Shown here in pieces: positions 1 through 11,413 of a DNA stretch of 64,000 bases. The translations under genes were made by a program, and so were the position numbers. Location of the stretch: positions 310,001 through 374,000 of the forward strand of contig CM060733.1 of assembly GCA_030704615.1 (NCBI GenBank), given 5' to 3'. The notes under the pieces were generated by a model that did no database searches, had not been told where the DNA came from, and saw only the letters and a program-made list of their open reading frames with translations. Position 1 is the stretch's first letter. Each line of letters opens with the position of its first letter. This DNA is from Takakia lepidozioides. Taxonomy: Eukaryota; Streptophyta; Takakiopsida; Takakiales; Takakiaceae.

Positions 1-983
1 GAGCGTTGCGTAAGGTGAGGGGAGGAGAGGGGATCTGAGTGTAGAGAATTTCAAGCAACTCCTGTTGTCGGTTTTCTTACTCTCCGTCTGTTTGATCTTT
101 CGTATTTTTGGTGGTTCGCTCCATCTTCCTCGTCCGTCCCTCTTCTATGCAACTCTGGGTGTTTCCGCTTTGTTGCATGTCGAAATCGTGTGTAGGATGT
201 CTGTAGTGGAAACCCGTGTACTCCTGCGAGGCAATGTGAAGCGTGGTTGATGAATAAGAAAAGTGTACGTATCCTGGCAAGCGAGGCAAGTGCTGGTGCT
301 CTTTAGGGTTTATGTGCGATCGCTATCTGTTAGTATACGACTCGTTTCTTGTGCCAGTGTTAGATTGTTGATCGATGTGGGTTTGTGATGGGATGGAAGT
401 TGGAACAATCCAGAATGTTGTACTAATTAGACGGTTGGTTTCTTTAGCCTCGTAGTCCTAGAGTCCGCAATCGGGCGAGGGGATGGAGGGAGAGCTGCCC
501 GGGGGACTCTAAAGCCGAGGGGCACTCGCTCCAGTAGTTGGACCCATATACGAAAATGAAGTAGGTTCTGACCAGATTTGCTCGAGAATGCCCCCCTCTC
601 TAGCATCATTTGGGGAGGGAGGAAGATGGAGACACATGGAACTGGATGCACTTAATGCACTGGTAGAAAGGCCAGAGCATCACAGGGTAGTAACCATCGG
701 GTGGGAATTTTTGTGTGAAAGGTACATGGTTTTTGTGTCAGTATGGAAGGTTGCGTAGACCTTGTCAGGAGAACAATGAGTGATGCAGAAAGATGTAGAC
801 GTACTCGCTGGGAGGTAATAGCGTAATTGAGATGTTCATAGAAACCCTACTACAATACCTGATGGGAAAGAGACAAGACAACGGTTTGGGAGCCAACGTC
901 TGACTTCAAGTGATTACCTCTCGCTCACTCAAACACAATCCCTTGCGGTCTTGCAGGGGTGCAGCAGTCAATGCGAAAGTGAA
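1..983 (+). promoter_or_regulatory. 5' leader region and leader intron end of the EBF-like gene
   Basis: No convincing protein is encoded here. The stretch ends in a typical intron acceptor (ttgcag, 951-956) 27 bases before the first in-frame ATG of the downstream F-box gene, so it most likely holds promoter, 5' untranslated exon and a leader intron. Transcription start and donor site could not be fixed from sequence alone. The short reading frames in it look like chance. Confidence 0.4.
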
Positions 984-3353
984 ATGACTAAGAGGCGTTT
1001 GTGCGACACCAACATACAAATTTCTGGGGCTGTTGTAGGGAATATACAAATGCAGAGGCAGGAGGAAGTCATTGGTGCTTTCTTTGCAGCTGCACATCTT
1101 TCTGCACAGGGTAAGGAGTTACAAAATGGTTACATCAGGTTGAAAGGTGGTGGCTACCAAGGCATGCCTGGCGGATTTCTGGGAACAGGTCGGAAGATGA
1201 TCGAGGATTTGCCACAGGCGGCCGAGTGGGTAGGAGATGATGACTACGAATATGGGTTCAATGCAAGTGAGAGCATTTACTCGTCACCTTTCCGTCCTGC
1301 TGCCTCTGCATTTGTGGAGTCGATTGTAAGCCCCAGGAAGAGGCTGGCTCTCCTTAAGTCCCGGAAGTGTGATGCGGCAGCTGCTGCAGAGACCCCTAGG
1401 GAAGACCGGATCAACAGTCTACCTGACGAGTGTTTGTATGAGATATTTAGATGTTTGCCCAGAGCTCGGGACCGATTTGCATGTGCCTCTGTTTGCATGC
1501 GCTGGCTCATGCTGCAGAGCCACATTCATCGACACGAGCTCCATAGTGGGCAGGGCAGGTGCAAGGGGGGCTGTCCACGTGACACTGGACGCACCGATGG
1601 GTCAGGGGGCTTTGCACAAGGTGCTGAAAATGTGCAGAGAGCTTCAGAAGTAACCCCTGAAGGTGTCGAAGAAGGTTCTGAAGAATCGCATGGGTTATTG
1701 CGAGACTCAGGTAGGGGAGATGGCTGGGTTGGTTCTGGGCGTGTTGGGGGTGGTCAGCCACACAGGGATGAGGCAAGAGTTGAGCGGCAGCCCCAGTGGG
1801 CCATTGGGGATCTCTCTCGCTGCCTGGAAGGGAAGAAAGCCACAGATGTCAGACTGTTTGCAGTAGCAGTAGGAACTCTGGCTCGCGGTGGGTTGGGGAA
1901 GCTATCTATCAAAGGGGGCCCGATCGGTAATATGATCAAGGGGGTCACTGATGCTGGCCTTTCCACCATTGGGGTCTGCTGTTCTGCATTGCGACGGCTG
2001 TCTTTGTGGGATTGCCCTAATGTTGGGGATGAAGGATTGGTGGCCATTGGAAATGGGTGCCGGTTGTTGGAATCTCTGGATCTTTTGAAGTGTGAAAAAG
2101 TCGGAGATGCAGGTTTGAAGGCAATTGCCAAGGGGTGTCCTCTTTTATCTGCCATCAATTTGGAATCTTGTACAGGGGCTGGAGATGAGGGTTTGAAGGC
2201 TGTGGGAAATTGGTGCAGTTCCCTATTGTCTCTCTCGGTCAATGACTGTGGATTGATTGGGGATGAGGGGATTAGTGCAGTGGGGCTAGGTTGCAAGAAG
2301 TTGAAAAAGTTGAAGTTAGAGAAACTCACAGTGTCTGATAACGGTCTGGCCCATTTAGGGGCACATTGCAAATCTCTCATAAAGCTGAAGCTTGCAAATC
2401 TGGAAGCCTGCAGCGAAGATGGATTCATGAGCTTTGGCAAAGGTGCAGGCCTGCAGCAGTTACGTTCCCTCTGTATCTCGGCCTGCTCAGGCATAACTGA
2501 CCAGTCATTGGGGAGAATTGCAACGGTGTGCACAAACCTGAAGCTCTTTGATCTTTCCCATTGTCAGATGGTGACAGACATGGGCCTCAAGGCTTTTATA
2601 CAAGCTTGCCCCTGCTTGGACAGTCTACAGTTGGAGAGGTGCAACTCCATCTCCTACAGTGGTCTTAGAGAAGCACTTGTGTATCAGGAGGGGAAACTGA
2701 AGACCCTGCGCCTCACTAAGTGCAACGGTTTGGGAGATTGGGGCCTCTTTCCAAATGTTTTGGAGTTGACTTGCCACTGTCTGAAGTCACTTCTTGTCAC
2801 ACATTGCAAGGGGCTAGGGGATGGGTGCCTGGCCATGGTCGGCCGGTGTTGTCCAGCTCTGGAGCATCTGGATCTCAGTGGACTGGCTGATGTGAGTGAT
2901 GAAGGGGTGATGGCTTTGCTACAAGGTGGTGGCAAGCAGCTGGTAACGTTGAATCTGAGTGGTTGCAGCAAGGTCTCTAACATGGCTGTAAGTGCAGTAG
3001 CAAGGCACTGCAGTTCGCAGATCAGGAGCTTGGTGTTGGATGGGTGTGGCAAAGTAGGTGACAGCAGCCTGCAGTTGGTGGCCGCTGAGTGCAGCGGGCT
3101 GCAGGACCTGGATGCTTCCCACACTGCCATCACGGATGCAGGTGTTCAGGCGTTGGTGTCTGCACGTGGGCCCTGCCTGGAAACCTTGGCGCTTGCAGGT
3201 TGCGTGCACCTCACAGATCAGTGCCTGCCGCTCATTGAGCAGGGATGTTCATCTCTGTGGGCACTCAATCTGAAGCACTGTCCACGCCTCACCCGGCCCG
3301 CTCTCAACAATCTTGAATCCCATCTGTGGCACTGTCAGCTGTTGTGTCTCTAG
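984..3353 (+). CDS. EBF: EIN3-binding F-box protein (EBF1/EBF2-like), F-box plus leucine-rich repeats
   Basis: Substrate-recognition subunit of an SCF E3 ubiquitin ligase. In plants EBF1/2 target EIN3/EIL transcription factors for degradation in the nucleus and so damp ethylene responses. The 789-residue product is read from one exon. It has an F-box at about residues 143-181 (LPDECLYEIF...), then the EBF signature CLEGKKATDVRL at about 280-291 followed by VGTLARGGLGKL, then about 17 cysteine-containing LRRs of the GVTDAGL/VGDEGL type to the end. The C-terminus (NNLESHLWHCQLLCL) matches the EBF tail. The ATG at 984 is the first in-frame start after the acceptor at 956; an upstream coding exon cannot be excluded. 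The linker between F-box and signature is about 95 residues, rich in Gly, Glu and Arg, which seems longer than in flowering-plant EBFs. Stop is TAG. The family call rests on the signature and LRR pattern recalled from Arabidopsis EBF1/2. Confidence 0.88.
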   Translation: MTKRRLCDTNIQISGAVVGNIQMQRQEEVIGAFFAAAHLSAQGKELQNGYIRLKGGGYQGMPGGFLGTGRKMIEDLPQAAEWVGDDDYEYGFNASESIYSSPFRPAASAFVESIVSPRKRLALLKSRKCDAAAAAETPREDRINSLPDECLYEIFRCLPRARDRFACASVCMRWLMLQSHIHRHELHSGQGRCKGGCPRDTGRTDGSGGFAQGAENVQRASEVTPEGVEEGSEESHGLLRDSGRGDGWVGSGRVGGGQPHRDEARVERQPQWAIGDLSRCLEGKKATDVRLFAVAVGTLARGGLGKLSIKGGPIGNMIKGVTDAGLSTIGVCCSALRRLSLWDCPNVGDEGLVAIGNGCRLLESLDLLKCEKVGDAGLKAIAKGCPLLSAINLESCTGAGDEGLKAVGNWCSSLLSLSVNDCGLIGDEGISAVGLGCKKLKKLKLEKLTVSDNGLAHLGAHCKSLIKLKLANLEACSEDGFMSFGKGAGLQQLRSLCISACSGITDQSLGRIATVCTNLKLFDLSHCQMVTDMGLKAFIQACPCLDSLQLERCNSISYSGLREALVYQEGKLKTLRLTKCNGLGDWGLFPNVLELTCHCLKSLLVTHCKGLGDGCLAMVGRCCPALEHLDLSGLADVSDEGVMALLQGGGKQLVTLNLSGCSKVSNMAVSAVARHCSSQIRSLVLDGCGKVGDSSLQLVAAECSGLQDLDASHTAITDAGVQALVSARGPCLETLALAGCVHLTDQCLPLIEQGCSSLWALNLKHCPRLTRPALNNLESHLWHCQLLCL

Positions 3354-4331
3354 AGAGCTTGGTTTGGGAGGTGCATGACAAGTTGGCTATGCTGTTTCTA
3401 GTATTCTGGGCCGAGAATCGTCCAGATACGCTACCTCATGAACAGAAAGGTGGAGGAGCATGGTGAGTTGGGGGAGGTGGGGTCGAGGAACTACTCGTGG
3501 AATCCAGGGGACAGAGTTGTGAGAGTTCGGGTCCGGAGAACAGCCTTGAGGCTGTCAATCAAATCTAAGTTCTTCCGTGTTTTTGCAGGCGTCCGTCGGA
3601 GTGACAGGGCCCTGTTTTGTGAGAGGCATCAGGTGTCTTTCAAGGGTGCTGAGCAAGCTCACGTTAATCACTCCCTTGCCTCAGTTGGTCAGGGAGGAGT
3701 TTTTTCATGTTTCTCAAGCAGGCTGGTGGCTTTACTTGCCTGGTAAAGCAGGCTGCTGTAGAAAAGCTGTAGATGGTGAAGTGTGTGACATGTGAGTAGA
3801 AGCTCGCCTCCAGCACTTCATTTGCTGGAGTACTTCAGGGAGTTAGGTTGAGTGGAAGTTACAACTGCGAGTTGTTTTTTAAAGCCCTGGAGTGCAATGG
3901 CATTAAAAAAAATGTACCAAGAATAAGGGATTTGTCTGATGCATGCTACTGCTACTTCAGTATTGTGTGAGGATTTGTGGAACCAGGAAATGTGAAGTGA
4001 TAATATACATGTATCTCTATTCCAATTTTAGTGTATATGCCAAGCTTGCCTTTTGGTACACGCCCTCTTGATCAGAAATATGCACTTGGTCAGAAATATG
4101 CATCCAGCTGTAGTTCATTTGTCCAGGTTTGCTTACAGGGGTCTATTGATTCTGCAGGAAAATTCCTCAATCCCTTTGCATTCTAGAGTGGCAATAGAGT
4201 TTGACCCTCAGGCATTTAGTAGCACTGGGGCTCCCAGCTTTCAGTGGTCTCAAGAGATGTTTGGTGCGGTAGAAGCTGGCTAGAAATCTAGTCTGAGATG
4301 TTTGAACTATGTAGAGTGATTTAGCATGAAC
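3354..4331 (+). other. 3' flank of the EBF-like gene
   Basis: No gene was recognised. The first several hundred bases are probably the 3' untranslated region. In Arabidopsis the EBF 3'UTR carries U-rich motifs used for EIN2-dependent translational repression; here I see only one modest T run (about 3874-3880) and no clear cluster of them. Confidence 0.3.
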
Positions 4332-4560
4332 AACCAACATGTAGCCCAGTTGTAAGGGCATATACCCTCTTACGAGTGGTTGTGGGTTCAGACCACCCTG
4401 TTCAGACCACCTTGTTGTTAGGAAGGTGTCCACCTTCCTACCGGAAGGTAGTGGCCCTTCTGGGTCAAGTGACACCATTAGTTACGCTTGCACCTTCCTA
4501 CCGGAAGGCAGTGGCCCTTCTGGGTCAAGTGACACCATTAGTTACGCTTGCTTCGACAAC
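4332..4560 (+). mobile_element. tRNA-derived SINE with internally duplicated body
   Basis: The head carries a pol III A-box-like stretch (tagcccagttgt, from about 4340) and, about 40 bases on, a B-box-like stretch (gggttcagacc, 4384-4394), in the spacing of a tRNA gene but without a foldable complete tRNA. A related head sits on the minus strand at 21410-21570, so this is a dispersed family and not a lone tRNA pseudogene. The body contains a 60-base unit repeated twice head to tail with a single mismatch. The 3' end and any target duplication could not be fixed. Confidence 0.6.
4431..4550 (+). repeat. 60-bp tandem duplication, two copies
   Basis: Positions 4431-4490 and 4491-4550 are identical except for one t/c difference (4450 versus 4510). 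Each begins caccttcctaccggaagg and ends gttacgcttg. It lies inside the SINE body and is recent, given the near identity. A diverged fragment of the same unit is on the minus strand at about 29565-29605. Confidence 0.9.
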
Positions 4561-5128
4561 ACGTCCACCTTTTTTGATTTAGCATGCCTAGTCTTAGTGT
4601 GGACATGGAGCTTGCCAACTCTGAACTATTGAAAAGAACCTCGACAACAAGGTGGCAATGTAATTCTATTGGATGGGCACGTTCCATATCTTATTCAGCT
4701 CTCTTTTTGGATTTGCTTGTGCTATACATGCATGGAGGTCTTGGTCACTAGTGTATGACCCAGTGGAATGTTTCCCTCTAGAAGGTTTGAACATCACCTC
4801 TAATAGCATCATAGCAGATTGTAAGGCTGGCTTATCGCCATCATCCTCAATTTCAAGTGCCTAGATTTAGTCCATGAGTTTTTCTACAAGTTGATTGTAG
4901 ATAGGGAACATTCAGAGATGGTAATTGAGGCACTGTTAAGCCGCCTTCATATTAGTGCTGAAAAAGTGAAGTGAGCAAACATAGAGCAAGGATCCTGTTG
5001 GAACCATGTAACTAAGAGTAGCGAGGAAACCCGTAAATAGACAAAGAAAGCAGTTCAAAGATCTTTCATATGATACTACCATCTGCATTAATCTGTCTGG
5101 CGTATGAATTTATATGAGTTGGTATGGA

Positions 5129-6043
5129 TCAAGGGCAAAGCCCCAAGGTTTTTGGGTAGTAATTCCAAATGAAGTCATCAGGCAATGCAGTAGGCCCCTC
5201 CTCCTTTCTCTTCTCTTCCTCCTTTTTGGATTCTTCCTTCTTCTCTTGCTTGGGCTCTTCCGGCCAGAGTGATGTGGGCTTGCCAGTCCTGGCTATGCGT
5301 TTGAGCACCTCCTCAGGCTTCAGAATTCCCGTCACCGTCACTTTATCTGCTTCCACATCGATTTTGTACGATTCCACTCCTGACATGTAATTGCTGCCTT
5401 AGTAATTATCCTCCCATCCCTCCAAATCCCCCTTTTGTAAGCTTGAACAATTGCAATCTGAGAAGACGAATTATGAACTACCAAGCTGGAAATGGTCCTC
5501 CAATCTGAAGAATTCTTCGCAAAAAGAAGGCAGTTTGCAGCTCCTCGCTGACCCAGCAGGGATTCATGCATCCTTGAGATTGCATGTTTCCTGGAGTTTG
5601 CCTTCGTAGACAGGGACTATCAGAAACAAGAGCGACAACTAGGCCTGTACAATTTAGCGTGTGCGAATGTTCGAGATCTTCATGCAGGATCTTACTTAAA
5701 AGATGTATTAACAATTGAAAAGTTGACATGTCCATCCTTGAGGCGTAGTCATGCTACAAAAATTTTAACTAGTTCATTGCTCCCAAGATTTTCATCGATT
5801 TAATTCAGGGACCGCCCCATGCTACGGGTCCCGACCACTGTTGCTTTAGACGTGAGACAAGATGCAGTTCCAACAATGTGTAGTGGCCTGAAGCTAAAGC
5901 AACTAATCTACGAAATTGCAGGTGCGAGCAACAAGAAGAAAGCTACCATGCAACTTGTTGATGGCCTTCTTCACAGCGCCCGCACAGCCGTCACAATGCA
6001 TCATCACCTTCAAAACCACCGTTTGCTTTTCCTGTTTTTCCGT
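5129..6043 (-). CDS. HMA-domain copper-chaperone-like protein (ATX1/HIPP type), 5' exon missing
   Basis: Two coding exons on the minus strand, 6043-5947 and 5379-5129, join through a gt-ag intron to give a heavy-metal-associated domain. The first exon reads TVVLKVMMHCDGCAGAVKKA, with the metal-binding M-x-C-x2-C motif; the second continues VESYKIDVEADKVTVTGILK and ends with TGKPTSLWPEE followed by a Lys/Glu-rich tail of about 30 residues. The codon split G|GA across the splice rebuilds the Gly expected in ATX1-like proteins. An acceptor (tttttcag) ends at 6044, so at least one short upstream exon with the start codon is missing from this call. No C-terminal CaaX isoprenylation motif is present (it ends LGLCP), which favours an ATX1/CCH-like chaperone over a prenylated HIPP. 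Predicted role: cytosolic Cu(I) or other soft-metal binding and hand-over. Confidence 0.8.
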
Positions 6044-6060
6044 CTGAAAAAGCACTGAAT

Positions 6061-8940
6061 CACCTGTTGGGGGTCCAAGCGAGAAACCAAGAAAGAACTC
6101 CTGAACGGGAGTCCATAAAGCCTAGTTGATGCTTGGACTGTGATACACGAGTTCCATCTTAAGGGTTATAATCATGTCATCATGTGGATGTTACTCGAGA
6201 AGTGAAGAATCTAGATATCAATGCTAGATTTAGAAGATAGATCAAGAGCTGGCGACAGGTTCTGGACAATGGTCTAAAGAGTATGGCTCCATGACAGGAG
6301 TATGAACAAACAGAGAAATTCATACTTGTCAAAATGTCACTCATCTGTTGTGCAGCGCTCATGAAGGCCACAACAGTTACATATGCACGGTGGAAATCAG
6401 GCAGACTACAAGGCACAGGAGTTGACATTCCCCTACTCCTGAGTTTCGCCCGTCCAAATACGGAGCAAGTACAAAAACACAGAACCCACCAGCAAGTTGC
6501 AACCGTGCTTCAAGCATTCAATATCAAGGGAGTGGTCGAATTGCGAAACTCATTAAGTATAAACTGGCCATAAAGATTAGAAAACAGTAGTATGAGAAGA
6601 ACACTGTAGCACTTAGTACCACGACCACTTCAAGCTGCATTTCTGCCACCTCTGGCTCTGCTGTTGCAGTTAATAATTAGGTGAGCTTTGTCCAAGCCAT
6701 GACCAGTATATCGAATTACAAGCGGGAGTACAACAAAGTGAGGCAAGAATCCCGACACCCAGGCATACAACTATGCACTGGGGAATGCACTACTACGTCG
6801 CACGGACGTGTGGAGTCCGAGATCTACTTTAAAATACAGATCGAGTCTGACTTGGTTCCATGCAAGCTGTGTATTCACTACAGATGTGCGTGGTCTCTGG
6901 CATCAAATGTACTATATTCGTTGGCTAGCATGAAGATTACGACTTTTTCCAGGGCTGGGATTTGTCTCCCTTCCTCGTTTCCTACTGCCCGGCTCAACCA
7001 TTGGAGAAGGTAACTTGTTAAGTATCTTAGAGAGGAGTCTGAAGTTTGCACAATGCAAAGACCAACTATCAACACGCAAATCATACTTGTGCTATGTACA
7101 TAAGACTGAAGAGATGACCTCATTCCCAATTTAGTAAGAGGACAAAACGGTGTATATATATGTGCTCAGGAGAGGCTCAGGGTACCTCAGCCATGGTGAT
7201 TGATGGTAGGAGCGCTTGTGTTCTTGCACCGGAAAGGCGTCAACTGATGTGCTTGGGGAGACCTCGGCGACCTCGATTCCAACAATGAGTGGCGATCGAG
7301 AGTGCAAAATATGTAAGAGAGAAGGGCTTGAAAGAGGGCACGTCGCCACCTTCGTTTCCTAACAACTTGGCCTTGAAAGTATGCTGATCAGGCTGATCAT
7401 GACCTTTCGATAAGGTCTACCCGGAACAAGACTGCTCAGGAGGGCTAGTCTACATCCGTCTGTATACAGTAAGGGCATCTCCCGGTCCCACGAGCTGGAG
7501 TTACACACATGCACGCCATTCATGAATATATAAGAACTAGAGGCAGAATTCTCTTACCGATTTAAGGACCGCGGGCCCTTGGGCTTGCACCAGTGGTGTG
7601 CAGGAGCCTTAGACCAGGTCCCGTACACTGGCCCACAAAGCGCTTTGAGAGTTCGCTCGAGTTCACTGAATTTGTCCCTGGCTGGCCAAGGTACCACTTT
7701 CTCAGTCTTCACTTATTTCCAGAACTGCCCTTTACTTGATGGGTTCGTCTCTTGCTGTCCCCCATCTGTCATACTACATACAGGTCTTTCAGAATGTGAA
7801 GCCTCCTCTTTCACGTGACAGTGTTGGGAAGCTTTGTGCTTGCTTCTCAGGCACTCGGGCATGTTAACCTCGATATGTGTTCCGGGCATCCCTCCTTTTT
7901 AATGGATGCCCCCTGTTTCATGCACAATTGTCTGAAATGCATATGGCATTTTTTCTTTTCCTCTTTTTCATCGATAAGGGTGCTATGCGAATTGAAGATG
8001 CTGATTTAAGTGCATGCAGTGAGATCTTAGCAGTGCACTTTGATTGTCAGTGAGACTTCGAGCACACTGATCTCATTCAGTGTCTTTACGAACACCCAAG
8101 GAGTCACATCCTCTCATCTCCGGAAGAAGATATGCAGATCTTCCAGCTTACCTACGTCAGGTGCCACTAGTACCAAACATCTCGTTAATATGCATGAGCA
8201 TCTCCACCAAGTGCATCACATCCTTTGGACTCCGATTGGTGAGGAAGTCCTTGGTTCGGAGAAATCCAGCCTCACTCTTTTTGTACTAGAGGCAGCTGGA
8301 GCCAGGCTCCTAGCAAGCCCCCCTGCTCTTAACGTCATACTAATACTAACACAAGTTATCTTCAAGTTATGGCCGCACCGGATTGTTGGCGATCATGCTA
8401 AATTTAACCCTAGCTAGATCTAGCTAGCAGTCCACTTTAGTTTTAGCAGGCCCCCTCCCGTCCAGCTAAATCTAACCCTCCTCTAAGTTTCGGGCAGCTG
8501 CCCTTGGTACACTCTGGATTGCTGTACAGAGTTCCAACGACCTTGGGCAACAGCCTGGTTTCTACGCGCTGTCTTATGTGGGTAAGGGTGGTTGAGTAGA
8601 GGTGCCAAAGGCAGGTTTTAGACTGGAAATGATCTTTTCACCTGACCAACTCGCCTTGTACGTCAGGTAGTCTCCCTTCCAGATTGAGAGGGAATGAACT
8701 ACATTACACCAGCGTTGGAAATTTTCCAGAACATTCATGTATGCACACCAAACAGCAGAGTGGCAGGACCGGGACGACTGATAGGTTTTGGTGGCATGGC
8801 AGCAGCCGCTGTGACGAATCCGAAGAGTAACCAATGTCCTATATGCGATCTACTGGATTATTGGATCTCACCCTACAGGAGAATACCGAATTAGAGTGTA
8901 CAATATGCGACACTAGTATTGATTTATATGGTAGTCTGAA
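6061..8940. other. Intergenic stretch, nothing recognised
   Basis: Short reading frames on both strands show no family motif. The start codon exon of the HMA gene should lie in the first few hundred bases on the minus strand. One perfect 18-bp palindrome (ctagctagatctagctag, 8410-8427) is present. Confidence 0.5.
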
Positions 8941-9540
8941 TAAGGGGCCAGGTTTGAAGGGGTGTGTGCGGAGTAGAGAGTGGTCCAGGAATTTAATAGC
9001 GGGTGATATAGTAAGTTACACACCACGACTTGAATTAGGAACCGTCATGTAAGGGGGGTAAGAAAGAAGAAGGCATGAAGCCGACAACTATTAAATGGGG
9101 GAGGGTTCAGGCTGCAAATTGGGTAAGAAGGTGTGGCATGCCGGTTTCTAGGGCAACCTTCTAAAAGGGTCCCACCGCATGAGGATTCGGGAGGGTCCCA
9201 CCACCCTAAGAGGGTATATAAACGAGAGGCCCCTGCCTAGTAATTACTAAGTTACCACTTACTAGTTAATAAGTGGTGGGCTTTGCAGGCGCAGCGCAGG
9301 GCCCCCAAAAAAAAAAAACATAAACACGAACCATAGGTATATTAATTAATAGGGACAGCACAGTAAGCTCAATATAAGCCCCCAAGTTACTAGGTACTAT
9401 GTACTTTCATATAACACTATTAATTAATATAGCTATGGTACTGTTCATGTTTGGTATATTTAATTGGGCCTACCCGCAGAGCCCACTGAAGCAATTACTA
9501 GTAAGTAGTATTTGGCGGAGGAGGGCACACCCTCTCTTTA
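8940..9540 (+). repeat. Dispersed repeat family, copy A (LTR- or MITE-like, with TATA box)
   Basis: The segment 8945-9240 matches the reverse complement of about 37090-37390 at high identity over roughly 300 bases, including shared blocks such as gcgggtgatatagtaa and ggcatgaagccgaca. It contains a good TATA box (ggtatataaacgag, about 9214-9227). Downstream, two arms at about 9262-9330 and 9430-9520 are imperfect inverted repeats of each other, both with a ggg(c)cc...gcagagccca-type core and an A/T-rich centre. The mix of promoter-like motif and palindromic arms would fit a solo LTR joined to a foldback element; the boundaries are not certain. Confidence 0.6.
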
Positions 9541-11413
9541 TACTACACTTGCTCAAGGCGGCCATGCTCTAATCAAGTTGAATCTATAACGATCAATGTA
9601 AGAAGCAAAAAACAACAACGAAAATGTACTTACCAAATATATCTTCATCAGGTTGAGTGCAAAAAAACATCTGGCATTCTCTCTTCCTTGTGAATCCCCA
9701 TCCTTGCCACCACAACCTAGACTAACAGCTAAATTTTTCACATCTTTTGTGGAGAGAGACTTTGTCATCTTCCCAAGCTCTTTCACCCAACTCAACCCAT
9801 GACTACCAATAGCGTTTAGTTGCATGTTTACCCTCCTGGGGACAATACATTCATTCTTTCGACTCCCAAAGCGTACCGTAGTCATGAACAAGGTTCTTCC
9901 CTTTGAATCCTACTCTCTCCTTAGCTGAGTTTTTCCGAATACAACATATTACAATAGGTTTTACTTCGCGTTCGTGAGGTCAAAAAGTACTCTTACATTT
10001 TTCTCAATCTCATCTTTCATCAGTCACTACAAGCCCTTGCGAAGCGATATTGCGTTCGTGAGAGATTTGTTATAAAAATTCAATTGTTTGTAATCTACCA
10101 ACACGGTTGAACCAAATGGCACTGATTCTCCGGTTGAGCAATGGAGTTCAAAACACAAGTGTGTGAGATGTGAATGTTGTCAAGCTCTCCAAACGTTATA
10201 ACAAGCTTTCCAAACGTTATAACAAGCTTATGCTTGAGATGAGGATATTGTCAAGATGTCAGAAATAAATGTTGCGAATGACCCTTGATATATGAAATGA
10301 AGACACAAGACACATCCACCATCCGAGCAAATTATTTGTTGGGAACAGTCACAGTTTTAGGTCAGTTTGATGATTAAATACATTACGAGAAATCAATTAG
10401 CTTTTTGAATTGAGGGACACATACCCATGGGAGAAATGAGGAATCCAATGATTGAAGTGTATACATTGCATATATCACAGCAATTTTTGTACAAAAACTC
10501 ATAAAGTTTTGTATCAGTTTTTTCATAGTCATTTTTTGATTAGTTCAGCCCTTGCTTTTTTTGCTGTTTTTTTTGTCTTGAAGTTAATAAAGATATTTGT
10601 AATATATGGCTGCCCAGTTGCCACATACTCAACATTATCATCCCTAATGCATAATGACATCACTCTATGACCATTATATATGTTTGTGTGTGGATGTTGT
10701 GTGTCTATCTATGATCATGGTACCAAATCATGGTTGCCATACAACATTATATTTGATCTATGAATTGTGAAGAAATGTGAAAATGGATGTTTTGTTCATA
10801 TTTATAACGTCCAGGAATGATGTTGCTTTGCCATCCCCACATTGTTATTTATCCCCTCATTTCTCAACCTTTAAAGGAGACTTTAAAAAAAAAAAATACA
10901 GACCAGGGGTTAGTGGTCCTGGAATTTTATAAAAAAGGTAAGGAAAAATAACCTTACAAAGCCATGGAGGCAGGTGATTGAGGTTCTACTCCGAGCCAAA
11001 AATTGAGGTAAAGAGAAGGAAGGAAGGACAAGGAAGCAAAGAGAAAAGAAGAGAATAGTACAAGGAAGTGCATCAGATCAACAAAACTGAAGCTATACTA
11101 GAACTACATACTTCCTCTGTTTCTTTTAGGAGCATCAAATGAAAGCTGGGCTTTCGATTTTCCTTTCGCCCCCACCTCACCACTTGCAGACTCCACCTCA
11201 GGTTCCGCTGATGCACTGTTAATGACATTTCGCAAAAAAAAAAAGTTGCAAGGAGAAACACACAGTCATGTCTACCATTCCACTTGGAAGATTCTCTTGG
11301 TTAATGCTCAAATTGTTAAGCATCTTCCCCAATCCTTCTTTCAAAGAAGAGAGATGCAACCTCCAACTGGTAGGTCTAGGAGCTCTCTTACCTTAGGTAA
11401 AGCACCGCCTGCA
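9541..11413. other. A/T-rich region, probable degenerate repeat
   Basis: A 112-codon minus-strand frame (9553-9891) encodes a Lys/Ser-rich sequence I do not recognise; it may belong to the same decayed unit as 11414-12047. The rest shows only A/T-rich sequence and small local duplications such as the repeated caagctttccaaacgttata at about 10180-10225. Confidence 0.35.

Noticed and set aside
1754-2533. 259-codon minus-strand frame
   Set aside because: It lies entirely antisense to the LRR region of the EBF-like gene, and its open frame follows from the repetitive codon pattern on the other strand.
4340-4400. A genuine tRNA gene
   Set aside because: A and B boxes are present, but acceptor and anticodon stems do not pair convincingly and a related head recurs at 21.5 kb in a non-tRNA context; a SINE explains it better.
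8410-8427. 18-bp perfect palindrome as an operator or recombination site
   Set aside because: A single isolated palindrome built from ctag units with no neighbouring gene or second copy; it could easily be chance.
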